DNA of 64,000 nt. Origin: DAHUYF01 sp035945115. GTDB taxonomy: Bacteria > Pseudomonadota > Alphaproteobacteria > ATCC43930 > CGMCC-115725. Each line of letters opens with the position of its first letter. Position 1 is the first letter of the stretch. Under the pieces are notes generated by a model. That model made no database searches. It was not told where the DNA came from and saw only the letters and a list, made by a program, of their open reading frames with translations. This document shows, in pieces, positions 1 through 8,927 of the stretch. The stretch is from contig DASZAN010000201.1 of the NCBI GenBank assembly GCA_035945115.1, positions 1 to 64,000 of the forward strand, given 5' to 3'. Position numbers and translations under genes: made by a program.

Positions 1-1
1 C

Positions 2-526
2 GTCGGCTACGACATCCGCCAGCGGCGCGCCGCGCAGAACCCGAACTACCGCAAACTGCCGATCGCCGACCATCTGGTCGAGATCGGCCGCTTGGGGCAG
101 AAGACCGGCGCCGGCTGGTTCCGCTACGACCCCGGCGACCGCACGCCCAAGCCCGACCCCGAAGTCGCCCGCATCATCAAGGAAAAAGCGAAGGAGCTGG
201 GGATCGCGCAGAAGAGCTTCACGGGCGAGGAGATATTGCGCCGGCTCCTCTTCGCCGCCGTCAACGAAGCCTGCAAGATCCTCGACGAGGGCAAGGCCTA
301 CCGCGCCAGCGACATCGACGTGATGTGGCTCAACGGCTTCAACTTCCCGCGCTACCGCGGCGGCCTCATGTACTGGGCCGACCAGATCGGCGTCGAGGAG
401 GTCTACCGCCAGATCCAGGCCTGGCACCAGCAATACGGCGAGCGCTGGGCGCCCTCGGCGCTGCTGCGCCGCCTCGCCGAGAGCAAGACCCCGCTGCGCG
501 AAGCCAAGCCCGGCCGGCCGATGTGA
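2..526 (+). CDS. 3-hydroxyacyl-CoA dehydrogenase / enoyl-CoA hydratase fusion (FadB/FadJ type), C-terminal part
   Basis: The gene enters from the left edge, so only the last 174 residues are visible. They match the C-terminal half of the 3-hydroxyacyl-CoA dehydrogenase part of multifunctional beta-oxidation proteins: KTGAGWFRY near the edge closes the first helical domain, and the second repeat carries NEACKILDEG, a DIDVMWLNGFNFP segment and the RGGLMYWAD motif. In the family this enzyme oxidises 3-hydroxyacyl-CoA to 3-ketoacyl-CoA with NAD in the cytoplasm. No sequence of the catalytic N-terminal hydratase or Rossmann domain is present in the window. The stop is TGA at 524-526. The next gene is convergent, 18 bp away. 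Assignment to the family is confident, but substrate range cannot be read from this part. Confidence 0.9.
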   Translation, partial: VGYDIRQRRAAQNPNYRKLPIADHLVEIGRLGQKTGAGWFRYDPGDRTPKPDPEVARIIKEKAKELGIAQKSFTGEEILRRLLFAAVNEACKILDEGKAYRASDIDVMWLNGFNFPRYRGGLMYWADQIGVEEVYRQIQAWHQQYGERWAPSALLRRLAESKTPLREAKPGRPM

Positions 527-544
527 AGGGCCTTTCCGGGCGCC

Positions 545-1516
545 TTACGCCGTTTCGAGCGCCGCGTACGGCGCAGTTGCGGTAAGCGCCTCACTCAGCT
601 TGGGCCCGAAGATCTTCTTGAGGCGCAGGAGGTAATCGATGGACCAATTCCTAAGCTCATCCGCGTGCGCGACCGCATCCGCGTATAGCGTGTCAGGCCG
701 AACCGCGTAGATGTGAATGTAACGACGGTTCTCTTTTTGATCCCAAACCAGATTCTCACCCATTTCAGCCTCTATGACGTCCTTTTGCTGGCGAAACCAA
801 TCGGAAATCGCCTTGTTTCGCTCGGCATTAGGGGTATTGATTTCCAGAGCAGCTCTGAGACCACCCGCTGAGAAAGCTAGGGAGTAGACTAAACCCGAGA
901 AGCCTGAGCTGAAATTCTGCCAATTGTATGCGTTCGCGACCCTGACATTGGTGAACTTGTGCTTCTCACGTAGCTCGTCGACAACGCCTTGGAAGAACGT
1001 CTTATAGATTAGGCCGCGCTCGGATGTTGCCGCCGCAGGTGGACGTTTGCCGAACTCGTTCGGTACAGCCACCGGTCTGAACTGTACAGCTGGTTTTGAC
1101 TCATCTATCCGAATTGCCTCGACGACGACCCCGAAGAAATCGATTTCGTCATCGGTGTGCCGATTTAACCAGTCAAGTGCCTTCCGGTGTTCGTCGCGCA
1201 CCTCGGGGCTGATCCAAACTACGACGGCTGCATCGAGACCGCCTGCATACGTTAGAAGCTGCCCAAGGTGGTTGTGGTCCGTGCGTTCAAGTTGATTTTC
1301 GATTATTACCGGGCGGTTCGTTCCGACTTCCCGGGCCACGATGTCGCACGCGAAATCGCCGACGGCCCCTTCCGTTTGCTCAAGCTGAAGATCCAGACCA
1401 AGCGCCTCGCCAAGCAGCGTGAGGTTATCGGCGAGCGAAGGGGTGAAATCGCCCGCTTCGTTCTTCCAGAGGGTTCGAGGATCGATATGCTTCAGCTTCC
1501 CGAGCGACAGTTCCAT
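545..1516 (-). CDS. DUF4268 protein with N-terminal PD-(D/E)XK nuclease-like domain
   Basis: The product is 323 residues if translation starts at the ATG at 1516, which has a good ribosome binding site (GGAG, 6 bases upstream). The in-frame ATG at 1567 has none. The N-terminal half contains a GDFACDIVA...VIIENQLE...DHNHLGQLLTY pattern, which resembles the acidic and Glu-x-Gln core of PD-(D/E)XK nuclease-like proteins. The C-terminal half (about residue 170 onward) has the aromatic-rich DUF4268 pattern. Family members are often found in defence or restriction-associated contexts, but no reaction is established. It follows a frameshifted nucleotidyltransferase-like gene by 34 bp on the same strand, so the two may have formed a unit. 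Function is inferred from fold only. Confidence 0.75.
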   Translation of the reverse strand: MELSLGKLKHIDPRTLWKNEAGDFTPSLADNLTLLGEALGLDLQLEQTEGAVGDFACDIVAREVGTNRPVIIENQLERTDHNHLGQLLTYAGGLDAAVVVWISPEVRDEHRKALDWLNRHTDDEIDFFGVVVEAIRIDESKPAVQFRPVAVPNEFGKRPPAAATSERGLIYKTFFQGVVDELREKHKFTNVRVANAYNWQNFSSGFSGLVYSLAFSAGGLRAALEINTPNAERNKAISDWFRQQKDVIEAEMGENLVWDQKENRRYIHIYAVRPDTLYADAVAHADELRNWSIDYLLRLKKIFGPKLSEALTATAPYAALETA

Positions 1517-1550
1517 TGATATCTCCGCACAGAAAATCGCTTTCTCGCGG

Positions 1551-1990
1551 TCATTGACCTTCCTCATTGTCGCGCTTGCGGTCGCTCGATAGGTCGTGAA
1601 GAATCGAAGCACTTTCGACGCGACCGATCCTGGAGCGGATTTCGTTGAGGCGCCCAACGGCGTCCTCGCGCTCCGCGGCAGGGGTCAACGCAACGCGCTG
1701 GGCTGCAATCCGCCGGCGAAAGCGGTCGTCGACGGCGTGCCAATCGACGAAATCGACCTTGTAGGGCAGATCGCTTTCGGTGAAGGCATCGCGCAAAACG
1801 GCAGTCTCGTCGAGGGAGAGCCGCCGTCCGCAATCGATCGCGAGATCGAGGTCGGAATACCGCCGCGCGCTGCCGGTTACCCGCGAACCGGACGCCCACC
1901 CTTGGCCCCCGCGGGCAGATTGGCGCCCAGGATGTCCAAGAAGAGCCGGAAATCCTCCGGCGGCAGATCGATCGCCGCAGGGCCGGTCAT
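1551..1990 (-). pseudogene. MNT-type nucleotidyltransferase-domain protein, single-base frameshift
   Basis: Reading from the ATG at 1990, one frame gives MTGPAAIDLPPEDF...LPAGAK and then hits a stop. A second frame continues with ASGSRVTGSARRYSDLDLAI, then DLPYKVDFVDW and a C-terminal tail ending at 1551. Joined, they make a complete minimal nucleotidyltransferase of about 145 residues with the GS...SDLD catalytic motif. The break lies near 1903-1906 on the genome, where about one base is missing beside runs of G (coding-strand AAGGGTGGGCG). Such proteins (MntA/antitoxin-like) usually pair with HepT toxins. Here the neighbour is a DUF4268 nuclease-like gene instead. The break may be a true inactivation or a sequencing indel. 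The upstream oxidoreductase stops 4 bp before this start. Confidence 0.72.
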
Positions 1991-1994
1991 CGAT

Positions 1995-4900
1995 TTACTC
2001 CGCCGCCGCGGCAGCGCGCTCGCCGAGATGCGTCAGGCAGCGGTCGATCCACAGCTTCGTCAGTTTCTCCTGCGCGCCGTTCTGGTCGAGGCGGCGGCGC
2101 AGCGTCGCGAAATCGACGTGGTCCATCTCCTGGTCTTGGTTGGCGCAGGAGAAGACGACCGTCTCAGTGCCGGTCTGCGGGTCGCGGTGCAGCTGCAGGC
2201 ACTGCGCGCAGATTTCCTTCATCATGCACTGCATCGGCGAGTTGATCGAGGCGATGGCGCGATGATCAGGCTTGAGGTAGGGCTTGAGCGCGCCGTGCCG
2301 CGCGGCGCCCACCGCCTTCATCATGCCGTCGGAGCCGATAGCGATGAGGCGGTCGACGCTGCCGAGCGGGATCGCCGGCGCACCGAGCGCGCCTGAACCA
2401 TAGGCGATCATTCCTTGCACGATGTTGCCAACGAAGGCGCGGTCCGGCGGCCGCGTCGGCGTGAAGCCCGGCGCCTCGTCCGAGCACCACACCACGACAT
2501 CGGCTGCCTTCTCGATGTCGGCCACCTTGTAGCGGTCGACGAGGTGTTTGTAGCCGGCGAAATAGAGCACTTTGGAGCCGTTCTCGCGCAGCGCCGCGCC
2601 GATCGAGAGCAGCACGGCGTTGCCGAGCCCGCCGCCCACCAGCGCCACCGTCTCGCCCGACGGCGTCTCCGTCGGCGTGCCTGTGGGCCCCATCAGCACC
2701 ACCGGCTCACCCGGTTCCAGCAAGGTGCAGAGATCGGACGAGCCGCCCATCTCCAGCACGATCGTCGAGAGCAAGCCGCGCGCGCGATCGACCCAGGCGC
2801 CGGTGAGCGCCAAGCCCTCCATGGCCAAGGTGGTGCCGTCGATGCGTGCGGCATGGCGCTCGTAATTCTGCAGGCGATAGAACTGGCCGGGCTTGAAGGC
2901 GCGCGCCGCAATCGGCGCCCGCACCACCACCTCGACGATGCTGGGCGTCAAGCGCTCGATCCGCTCGACGCGCGGCCGAAGCTCGTCCTCGAGGCGCGCC
3001 CGCAACTGGAGCGGCGCCGGTGCTTCGGGCGCCCGCTTCGCCAGCATGCGGCTTACCACGGGATAACCCTGCTTCGCCCCGCCCATTGCCTTCACGACAT
3101 TGCCAGCAAAGGAGGGATGAAGATCGCCGAAGAAGCTAATGGTCCGGCCGTCGGGCATGGCGCTCATCAGCACATGGACGGGATCGGGCTTGGCGACGCG
3201 CGCCGGCGCGACCGGATGGCCCTCTTCGTCATAGGCCTGGAAGTAGCGGCCGTCGAGCGTTAGGTGTGCGGGGTCCTCGCGGCCGAGCACCGTGTTGGGC
3301 TGCGTTCCTGCCGCCACCAGGATGCTGCGCGCGGGAAGCGTCACGCGCTCGCCAATGCCGGCGAGCTTTCCCGACTCATCGACCTGGTGGCGTGAGAATG
3401 TCACGCCGGCGGCGTGACCGAAGCCATCCACCTCCACCGCGTCGGGGGTGAGCCCTTGGGCGAAGCGAATGCCCTCCTCCATCGCCTTGGCCACTTCCTC
3501 GTGATTGAGCGTGTAGCTCGGCGCATCGATGAGGCGGCGGCGATAAGCGATGGTGACGCCGCCCCAGCCGTCGAGGAGCTGCGTCAGCCGCGGCGCGCGC
3601 CCTTCGCGCGCTGCTGCGTCGCGTTCGGCGCGAATGGCGCCCGCATGGGTGATGAACTCGTCGGCAATCGCGCTCTCTTCCTCACTCCAGCCGTGGCGCA
3701 CTGCCGCTTCGCCTAGCTCGGCGACGAGCGTCTCGTAGCGATGCAAGAACTTCTCGACTTGCAGCGGATAATAAGCGAGCGATTCCGTCGCGGTGTCGAT
3801 GGCGGTCAAACCGCCGCCGATTACCACCACCGGCAATCGCACGGTGAGATTGGCGACGCTGTCGGTCTTGGCGGCGCCGGTGAGTTGGAGGGCCATGAGG
3901 AAATCGGAGGCCTGCCGCACGCCGCGCGCGAGCCCGTTCTTCATCGGCACGACGGTGGGCTTGCCGGCCCCGGCGCAGAGCGCGATGTGATCGAAGCCGA
4001 GCGCGAAAGCGTCCTCGATGGTGAGCGTGCCGCCGAAGCGCACGCCGCCATACATCGCGAACTCCGAGCGCCGCTCGAGCAGAAGTCGGATGAGCTTCAG
4101 GAAGTTCTTGTCCCAACGCACGGTGATGCCGTATTCGGCAACGCCGCCGAATCCCGCCATCATCCGCTCGTCGAGCGACTCATAAACCTCGCGCACGTCG
4201 CGGATGGGCGCAAATCCCTGCCGCTCGCCCGCGACATCGCGGCCCGCCACGCGCTCGGGCAGTGGCTCGATCTTGAGGCCGTCGATGCCGGTGATACTGT
4301 GGCCGTCATTCATCAGATGATGCGCCAGCGTGAATCCTGCCGGGCCCAACCCCACCACCAGCACTTTGTAGCCCGAGGGCGGCTTCGGCAGCGGCCGGCG
4401 GATGTCGAGCGGGTTCCAGCGCGTCAAGAGGCTGTAGATCTCCAGGCCCCAGGGCAGGCTCAGCACGTCCTTGAGTGTGCGCGTCTCGATCTGGGGAATG
4501 TCGACCGGCTCCTGCTTCTGATAGATGCAGGCCTTCATGCAATCGTTGCAGATGCGGTGGCCGGTCGCCGCCGCCATTGGATTGTCGGTAATGACGATGG
4601 CGAGCGCGCCGATGCTGTTGCCGCGCGCCTTCACCTCGTTCATCTCGGAAACCTTTTCCTCGAGCGGACAGCCCGCGAGCGTCACACCGAAGATGGTCTT
4701 CTGAAAGGCGCCGCTCTTCTTGTCCGTGAGGCCACGCGCGCAGCTGTCCTTGCCTTGATGATGGCACCAGATGCAATAATTCGCGTGATCGAGCGCGCCC
4801 ACGAGATCGGTGCCGGGATCGGTGAGCTTGAAGCCGTCGCGCGCGCGCCACCTCTCTTCCGGTAGTCGCAGCATCGTGACGCCGTAATGGCTCACCGTCT

Positions 4901-5501
4901 CGACCGGCACGAGATGCGTCAGCTCGAGCTTGTGCGGTTGCTTGAAGAGGACGCCGCGGCGGTGCTTCTTCTGTCCCTCAGGCGCGAGCGTCGCCCAGGC
5001 GGCATAGCGCGCCGCAAGCGCGAGTGCCTCGCCATGCGCTGCGTCGTCCTCCATCCAGCGCGCGACGCGGTGGGCGAAGGCTTCCTCGGAGAGCGGTTCG
5101 CCGAAATGCCGCTCCAGTGCTTGCGCCAACGCCTCCCCATCCTCGGCCGCGGCGGCCTCGACACTCACACCTTTGACAGCGCGGCGCTGCACGAAGAGCC
5201 GCTTCACCGAATAGAGCGGCGCGAGCGCGTCATGGCGCGCTTGAAGCGCCCTCACCTCCTCGGTGATACCGAAAAGCTCGGCGATGAAGTCTTCGAGGTG
5301 CGGCGCGAGCTCGGTCAAGAGATCGGACTCGGCCTTGCGGTCGAGTGCCGCTGGATCGCGGCGCGCCGTCACGAGACGGTTGTGGAGGGCGACATCCGTC
5401 TCCTTGAGATGCGCGATGAAGGCGGCGTCGAGCGTGACGAGCCCGTCGCGGCGATAAAGGTCCGGGAATTCGAGCCCGTACTTCAACGCAAGAGACGTCA
5501 T
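1995..5501 (-). CDS. large fused FAD/NAD(P)- and iron-sulfur oxidoreductase (GltD-like plus PyrK-like)
   Basis: A single 1168-residue protein. The N-terminal ~380 residues hold cysteine clusters (CIWCHHQGKDSCARG, then GCPLEEK, then CNDCMKACIYQ) likely to ligate iron-sulfur clusters. A GltD-like flavoprotein domain follows: first dinucleotide fold VLVVGLGPAGFTLAHHL near residue 380, second VVVIGGGLTAIDTA near 580. The C-terminal ~300 residues look like a ferredoxin-NADP reductase/PyrK module (FKPGQFYRLQ, VALVGGGLGNAVLL) ending in another cysteine cluster (CMMKEICAQC...FSC). It probably moves electrons between NAD(P)H, FAD and iron-sulfur centres in the cytoplasm. The substrate is unknown. The ATG at 5501 was preferred over a TTG 36 bp upstream. 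It sits upstream of the broken nucleotidyltransferase gene with a 4-bp gap. Confidence 0.85.
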   Translation of the reverse strand: MTSLALKYGLEFPDLYRRDGLVTLDAAFIAHLKETDVALHNRLVTARRDPAALDRKAESDLLTELAPHLEDFIAELFGITEEVRALQARHDALAPLYSVKRLFVQRRAVKGVSVEAAAAEDGEALAQALERHFGEPLSEEAFAHRVARWMEDDAAHGEALALAARYAAWATLAPEGQKKHRRGVLFKQPHKLELTHLVPVETVSHYGVTMLRLPEERWRARDGFKLTDPGTDLVGALDHANYCIWCHHQGKDSCARGLTDKKSGAFQKTIFGVTLAGCPLEEKVSEMNEVKARGNSIGALAIVITDNPMAAATGHRICNDCMKACIYQKQEPVDIPQIETRTLKDVLSLPWGLEIYSLLTRWNPLDIRRPLPKPPSGYKVLVVGLGPAGFTLAHHLMNDGHSITGIDGLKIEPLPERVAGRDVAGERQGFAPIRDVREVYESLDERMMAGFGGVAEYGITVRWDKNFLKLIRLLLERRSEFAMYGGVRFGGTLTIEDAFALGFDHIALCAGAGKPTVVPMKNGLARGVRQASDFLMALQLTGAAKTDSVANLTVRLPVVVIGGGLTAIDTATESLAYYPLQVEKFLHRYETLVAELGEAAVRHGWSEEESAIADEFITHAGAIRAERDAAAREGRAPRLTQLLDGWGGVTIAYRRRLIDAPSYTLNHEEVAKAMEEGIRFAQGLTPDAVEVDGFGHAAGVTFSRHQVDESGKLAGIGERVTLPARSILVAAGTQPNTVLGREDPAHLTLDGRYFQAYDEEGHPVAPARVAKPDPVHVLMSAMPDGRTISFFGDLHPSFAGNVVKAMGGAKQGYPVVSRMLAKRAPEAPAPLQLRARLEDELRPRVERIERLTPSIVEVVVRAPIAARAFKPGQFYRLQNYERHAARIDGTTLAMEGLALTGAWVDRARGLLSTIVLEMGGSSDLCTLLEPGEPVVLMGPTGTPTETPSGETVALVGGGLGNAVLLSIGAALRENGSKVLYFAGYKHLVDRYKVADIEKAADVVVWCSDEAPGFTPTRPPDRAFVGNIVQGMIAYGSGALGAPAIPLGSVDRLIAIGSDGMMKAVGAARHGALKPYLKPDHRAIASINSPMQCMMKEICAQCLQLHRDPQTGTETVVFSCANQDQEMDHVDFATLRRRLDQNGAQEKLTKLWIDRCLTHLGERAAAAAE

Positions 5502-5689
5502 TGCCTGCGCAAAATCCTCTGCCCGGCCTTGCCGCAACGCTGGCGGAAAGCCCCCACTCTGTCCTCACGCTGCCGCTGAGCGCCGCCTGAAATGCCGAAC
5601 GCGGCCCTTGTATGCTGGGTGAAAAAGCCGCCGTCAACCCAACGCGACGTGGGGATATTGGCCGCCCTTGCCCGCCGGGGATGTGGGGA

Positions 5690-7093
5690 TCAGCCGCGGC
5701 GACGCAAGGCCCGGCGCTTCGGTCGCATCTTGCCGAAGCGCTGCGATATTTCGCGCGCGAGCACCGCCTCGGGCAGAAGCCGGGCGCCCCCTAGCTGCAG
5801 CGCGCGTGCTCGCCCCGTTTTGCCGCGGACCAGCCGGGCCCCCTCACCGTAATTGGCAAAGCCGTTGGCCTGCACGATCCGGCCGCGTGCGCGGCCTGTC
5901 ACTTCGATCTCGATGGTATCCATGAAGGGGTTGAAGAAAGCGGGATTGGCCATCAGCACCTTGTCGCCGACTGGGACCGCGTCGAGCGGCCCCCAATGGC
6001 TCCACCAGCGTCCGCTCCAGGCCGCGAGGCGCCGTGGCGGTGCGCCGTCCGCGGCGAAACGGCGCAGAATGTACGAGACGCCCTCCACCCAGAAATCGGC
6101 CAACCCATCCGTCGCGTTGGTGATAGCTGATATCGTCACACCGGGCTCCGGCAAGGTCGCGGTGCGCGAGGCATAGCCAGAGAACCGCCCGGTATGGCCG
6201 AACCAGTCCCAGCCGCCGAGCGCGCCCATGATGACGCCGTGGCCATAGTACCATTCGAGGACCGGATGCGGGCAGCGCCATTGCCGCCGGATCATGTCGC
6301 GCCGACTCGCCGCCGAGAGGATGCCGCCCCTTGCGTCCGGCGAGAGCTGTGCGAAAAAGCGCACGAGGTCGCCGGCGGTGCTGACGAAGCCGGTTGCGGA
6401 TGCGAGCGCGTTCGTCGGCGTCTCGCCGGGGATGACCCGCCGCTCGCCCAGCGGCAGCTTACCGGTGTGGCCGCGCGCGAAGGGCACGCGGCGCGGCACG
6501 GGCGCATCGGGCAGCGTCTCCGTCAGGCCCGCGGCATCGACGATCTCGCGCTTGATCCAGGCGCGATACCCCTCGCCGGTCAGCGCCTCGATGATCAGCC
6601 CGAGCAGGCCATAGCCGTGATTGGAATATTTGAAGCGGGTGTCGGCGTCGATGGTGGGGGGCTCCGCGAGATCAGTCTTGAGCGCCCGTACATCGAGGAA
6701 GGGCCGGCGATGCTGCCATTGGCCGGCATCGACGCCGTCGCGCACGAGACCGGCGCTGTGCGAGAGGAGCTGCGAGACCGTCGTCGCCGCCACGGCGGGA
6801 TGGAGATCGCGTACATAGCGGCCGGCGCGGTCGTCGAGCGTGAGCTTTCCCTTCTCGCGCAGCTTCATGATGCCCGCAGCGGTGAAGCTCTTCGAATGCG
6901 AGGCGACCCGGTGCCGGTGACGCGGCGTGAGCGCGATGCCGCGGACGAGATCGGCGTGGCCGAACGCCGCCTCGAGCACGATCCGGCCGCGATGCGCCAC
7001 GGCCATGGCGCAGCCGGGGAGCTCGAAGATCCGCATCTGATGCCCGATCCATTTGGGCACGTAGTCGAGCGCGGCGCCAAGCCAGCGATCCAT
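5690..7093 (-). CDS. class C beta-lactamase-fold serine hydrolase
   Basis: A 467-residue protein of the beta-lactamase/transpeptidase-like (AmpC/esterase) superfamily. The motifs in order are SHSK (catalytic Ser and Lys in VASHSKSFTAAG, about residue 65), KYSNHGYG (the Y-x-N motif) and GHTGRFSG (the K/HTG motif). There is no obvious signal peptide, so it is more likely a cytoplasmic esterase or peptidase than a secreted beta-lactamase. The region after about residue 330 is an extra domain common in this serine-hydrolase family. The ATG at 7093 is preceded by GGGGGAGAG, an excellent ribosome binding site; longer in-frame starts lack one. It is transcribed divergently from the receiver gene at 7342. 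The physiological substrate cannot be told. Confidence 0.88.
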   Translation of the reverse strand: MDRWLGAALDYVPKWIGHQMRIFELPGCAMAVAHRGRIVLEAAFGHADLVRGIALTPRHRHRVASHSKSFTAAGIMKLREKGKLTLDDRAGRYVRDLHPAVAATTVSQLLSHSAGLVRDGVDAGQWQHRRPFLDVRALKTDLAEPPTIDADTRFKYSNHGYGLLGLIIEALTGEGYRAWIKREIVDAAGLTETLPDAPVPRRVPFARGHTGKLPLGERRVIPGETPTNALASATGFVSTAGDLVRFFAQLSPDARGGILSAASRRDMIRRQWRCPHPVLEWYYGHGVIMGALGGWDWFGHTGRFSGYASRTATLPEPGVTISAITNATDGLADFWVEGVSYILRRFAADGAPPRRLAAWSGRWWSHWGPLDAVPVGDKVLMANPAFFNPFMDTIEIEVTGRARGRIVQANGFANYGEGARLVRGKTGRARALQLGGARLLPEAVLAREISQRFGKMRPKRRALRRRG

Positions 7094-7341
7094 GATGCTC
7101 TCCCCCCGTGTCGGCCGCCGCGCGGCGGCATAGCGGCGGCAGCATAGCCGCTCCAATGCCGACCTCGCCAACGCCATCGGCAAAGTCGTGGACGGCGCCG
7201 ACGAGACCGCCAGCACATCGCGCCGCATGGTTACCGCTGCGATGTCAGCAGCTCCATCCAATCCTCACTGCCTCGGTGTTAACGGCGCAGATAGAATTCG
7301 CTTGCAAGCTATGACGCGCATGAGGAGCCGGATAGGGGACA

Positions 7342-7713
7342 ATGACAAAGATTCTACTCGTTGAAGACAACGAGGCGAACCGCGACATGCTAGGCCGGCG
7401 ACTGGTCCGCCATGGCTTCGCGGTGTGTTTCGCCGAAGACGGACAGAGCGGCGTGTCTTTAGCCGCGCGGGAAATGCCTGACCTCATCTTGATGGATATT
7501 GCCCTCGGTCCGCACATGGACGGATGGGAAGCCACGCGCCGCATCAAGACCGACCCGAAGACGCAGCGTATCCCGGTCATCGCTTTGACCGCCCACGCGC
7601 TCGCCAGCGATCGCGCCAAGAGCATCGAAGCTGGTTGCTCGGAATACGACACCAAGCCGGTCGATCTCCCGCGGCTCCTCGGCAAGATCAATACCTGCCT
7701 CGCCGCGCGCTAG
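7342..7713 (+). CDS. single-domain response regulator (DivK/CheY-like)
   Basis: A 123-residue receiver domain and nothing else. The acidic pocket is in VEDNE, the phospho-acceptor is Asp52 in LILMDIAL, the switch threonine is in ALTAHA (about residue 83) and the conserved lysine is in TKPVD (about 105). A short GPHMDGW insertion follows the phosphorylation site. Single-domain receivers act as diffusible phosphate carriers or allosteric effectors of kinases. Here it is convergent with, and 32 bp from, a REC-histidine kinase gene, and lies in a region rich in kinases and HPt, so it is a likely shuttle in the same phosphorelay. Partners cannot be proved from sequence. Confidence 0.92.
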   Translation: MTKILLVEDNEANRDMLGRRLVRHGFAVCFAEDGQSGVSLAAREMPDLILMDIALGPHMDGWEATRRIKTDPKTQRIPVIALTAHALASDRAKSIEAGCSEYDTKPVDLPRLLGKINTCLAAR

Positions 7714-7745
7714 AGATCGTCGCTGCTACGTGCCGCCTCTCTTTC

Positions 7746-8927
7746 TCAGGACGCGCACCGCCTTTGATTTGGGCGTAGTCTCTCGCGTGGCAGCCGAACG
7801 GTCACCGTCGTGCCGACGCCCAGTTCGCTCTCGAGCGTCAGCGTTCCCCCATGCAGCTCTACCAGACGCTTCGTGATCGGCAGGCCGAGGCCGGCGCCGT
7901 CGTAGCGCCGCGCCAACCCGCTTTCGACCTGACCGAACGGGGTGAGCACCAGGTCGATCTTGTCTTGTGGGATGCCGATGCCGGTATCGCGCACGGCCAG
8001 CGCAATTGTTCCATCCGCTTCGTGCTTGACGATCACTCGAACGCAGCCGCCGGGATTGGTGAACTTGATGGCATTGCCAAGCAGGTTGATGACGACCTGG
8101 CGAATCTTGGCGGCGTCGGCGACGACGATGGGAAGGTCATTTTGGATCTCCGCCGTGCAGACCACGCTGGCGCGCGTTGCCATGTCCTCGAGGATGGACA
8201 TGCTCGACCCGACGATATCGACCAGCGCGATTTCCTCCTCATCGAGCACGAGCTGGTTCGCTTCGGCTTTGGCCAGATCGAGAATATCGTTGATGATGGC
8301 AAGGAGATGCGAGCCGCTGTCGGTGATCACCGCCGCGTATCCGGCATAGCGCTTTTCCAAGGGCCCGAACTTGCCGTCTCGCATGATGCTCGCGAAACCG
8401 ATGATCGCGTTGAGAGGGGTCCGCAGCTCGTGGCTCATATTTGCCAAGAAATCCGATTTCGCCCGATTTGCTGCCTCCGCCATCTCTTTCGCCGCGATGA
8501 GATGTTTTTGATGCTCTTTCAGAGCCTCAAAAGCTTTCGCGGCACGCAAGAGGTAGAGGACGCGGTGCGTGAGAACGGTGCAATTGATCGGTTTGGAAAT
8601 GAAATCGGTGGCACCCACATTGTACGCTTCCGCGATTGACGTCACATCGTCGAGGCCGGTTGCCATCACGATGGGAATGTCCGCGAACTCGAATGTGCCC
8701 CGCAATCGCCGGCAAAGACCGAATCCGTCCAGGCGCGGCATCACGGCATCCGAGATCAGCAGATCCGGATGCTCGCGCGCGCAGATGGCATACCCCTCCT
8801 CCCCGTCTTCGGCTTCCAGGACAACGAAACCGCCGTCCTCGAGGCCGGCTCGCATGATGGTTCGGGCGACCGGATCGTCATCGATGATGAGGATCGATGG
8901 CCCGGCGGCGGCGGTTGGCGGTGTCAT
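7746..8927 (-). CDS. hybrid REC-histidine kinase (cytoplasmic)
   Basis: A 393-residue protein with an N-terminal receiver (SILIIDDDP; phospho-Asp in LLISDAVMP; Lys in FISKPIN), a short coiled linker, a HisKA domain (NMSHELRTPLNAIIGF, canonical H-box) and a HATPase domain (N-box VVINLLGNAIKF, G1 RDTGIGI, G2 DGAGLGLPI). There are no membrane segments, so it senses through its receiver or a partner. The ATG at 8927 overlaps the stop of the REC-HPt gene by 4 bp (ATGA), so the two are translationally coupled. A much longer open frame extends upstream but runs antiphase through the REC-HPt gene. With the HPt partner this forms the cytoplasmic core of a phosphorelay. Confidence 0.92.
   Translation of the reverse strand: MTPPTAAAGPSILIIDDDPVARTIMRAGLEDGGFVVLEAEDGEEGYAICAREHPDLLISDAVMPRLDGFGLCRRLRGTFEFADIPIVMATGLDDVTSIAEAYNVGATDFISKPINCTVLTHRVLYLLRAAKAFEALKEHQKHLIAAKEMAEAANRAKSDFLANMSHELRTPLNAIIGFASIMRDGKFGPLEKRYAGYAAVITDSGSHLLAIINDILDLAKAEANQLVLDEEEIALVDIVGSSMSILEDMATRASVVCTAEIQNDLPIVVADAAKIRQVVINLLGNAIKFTNPGGCVRVIVKHEADGTIALAVRDTGIGIPQDKIDLVLTPFGQVESGLARRYDGAGLGLPITKRLVELHGGTLTLESELGVGTTVTVRLPRERLRPNQRRCAS

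Noticed and set aside
1596..2396. A 266-codon plus-strand frame opposite the broken nucleotidyltransferase and oxidoreductase 3' end
   Set aside because: It has no homology and lies antisense to well-supported coding sequence.
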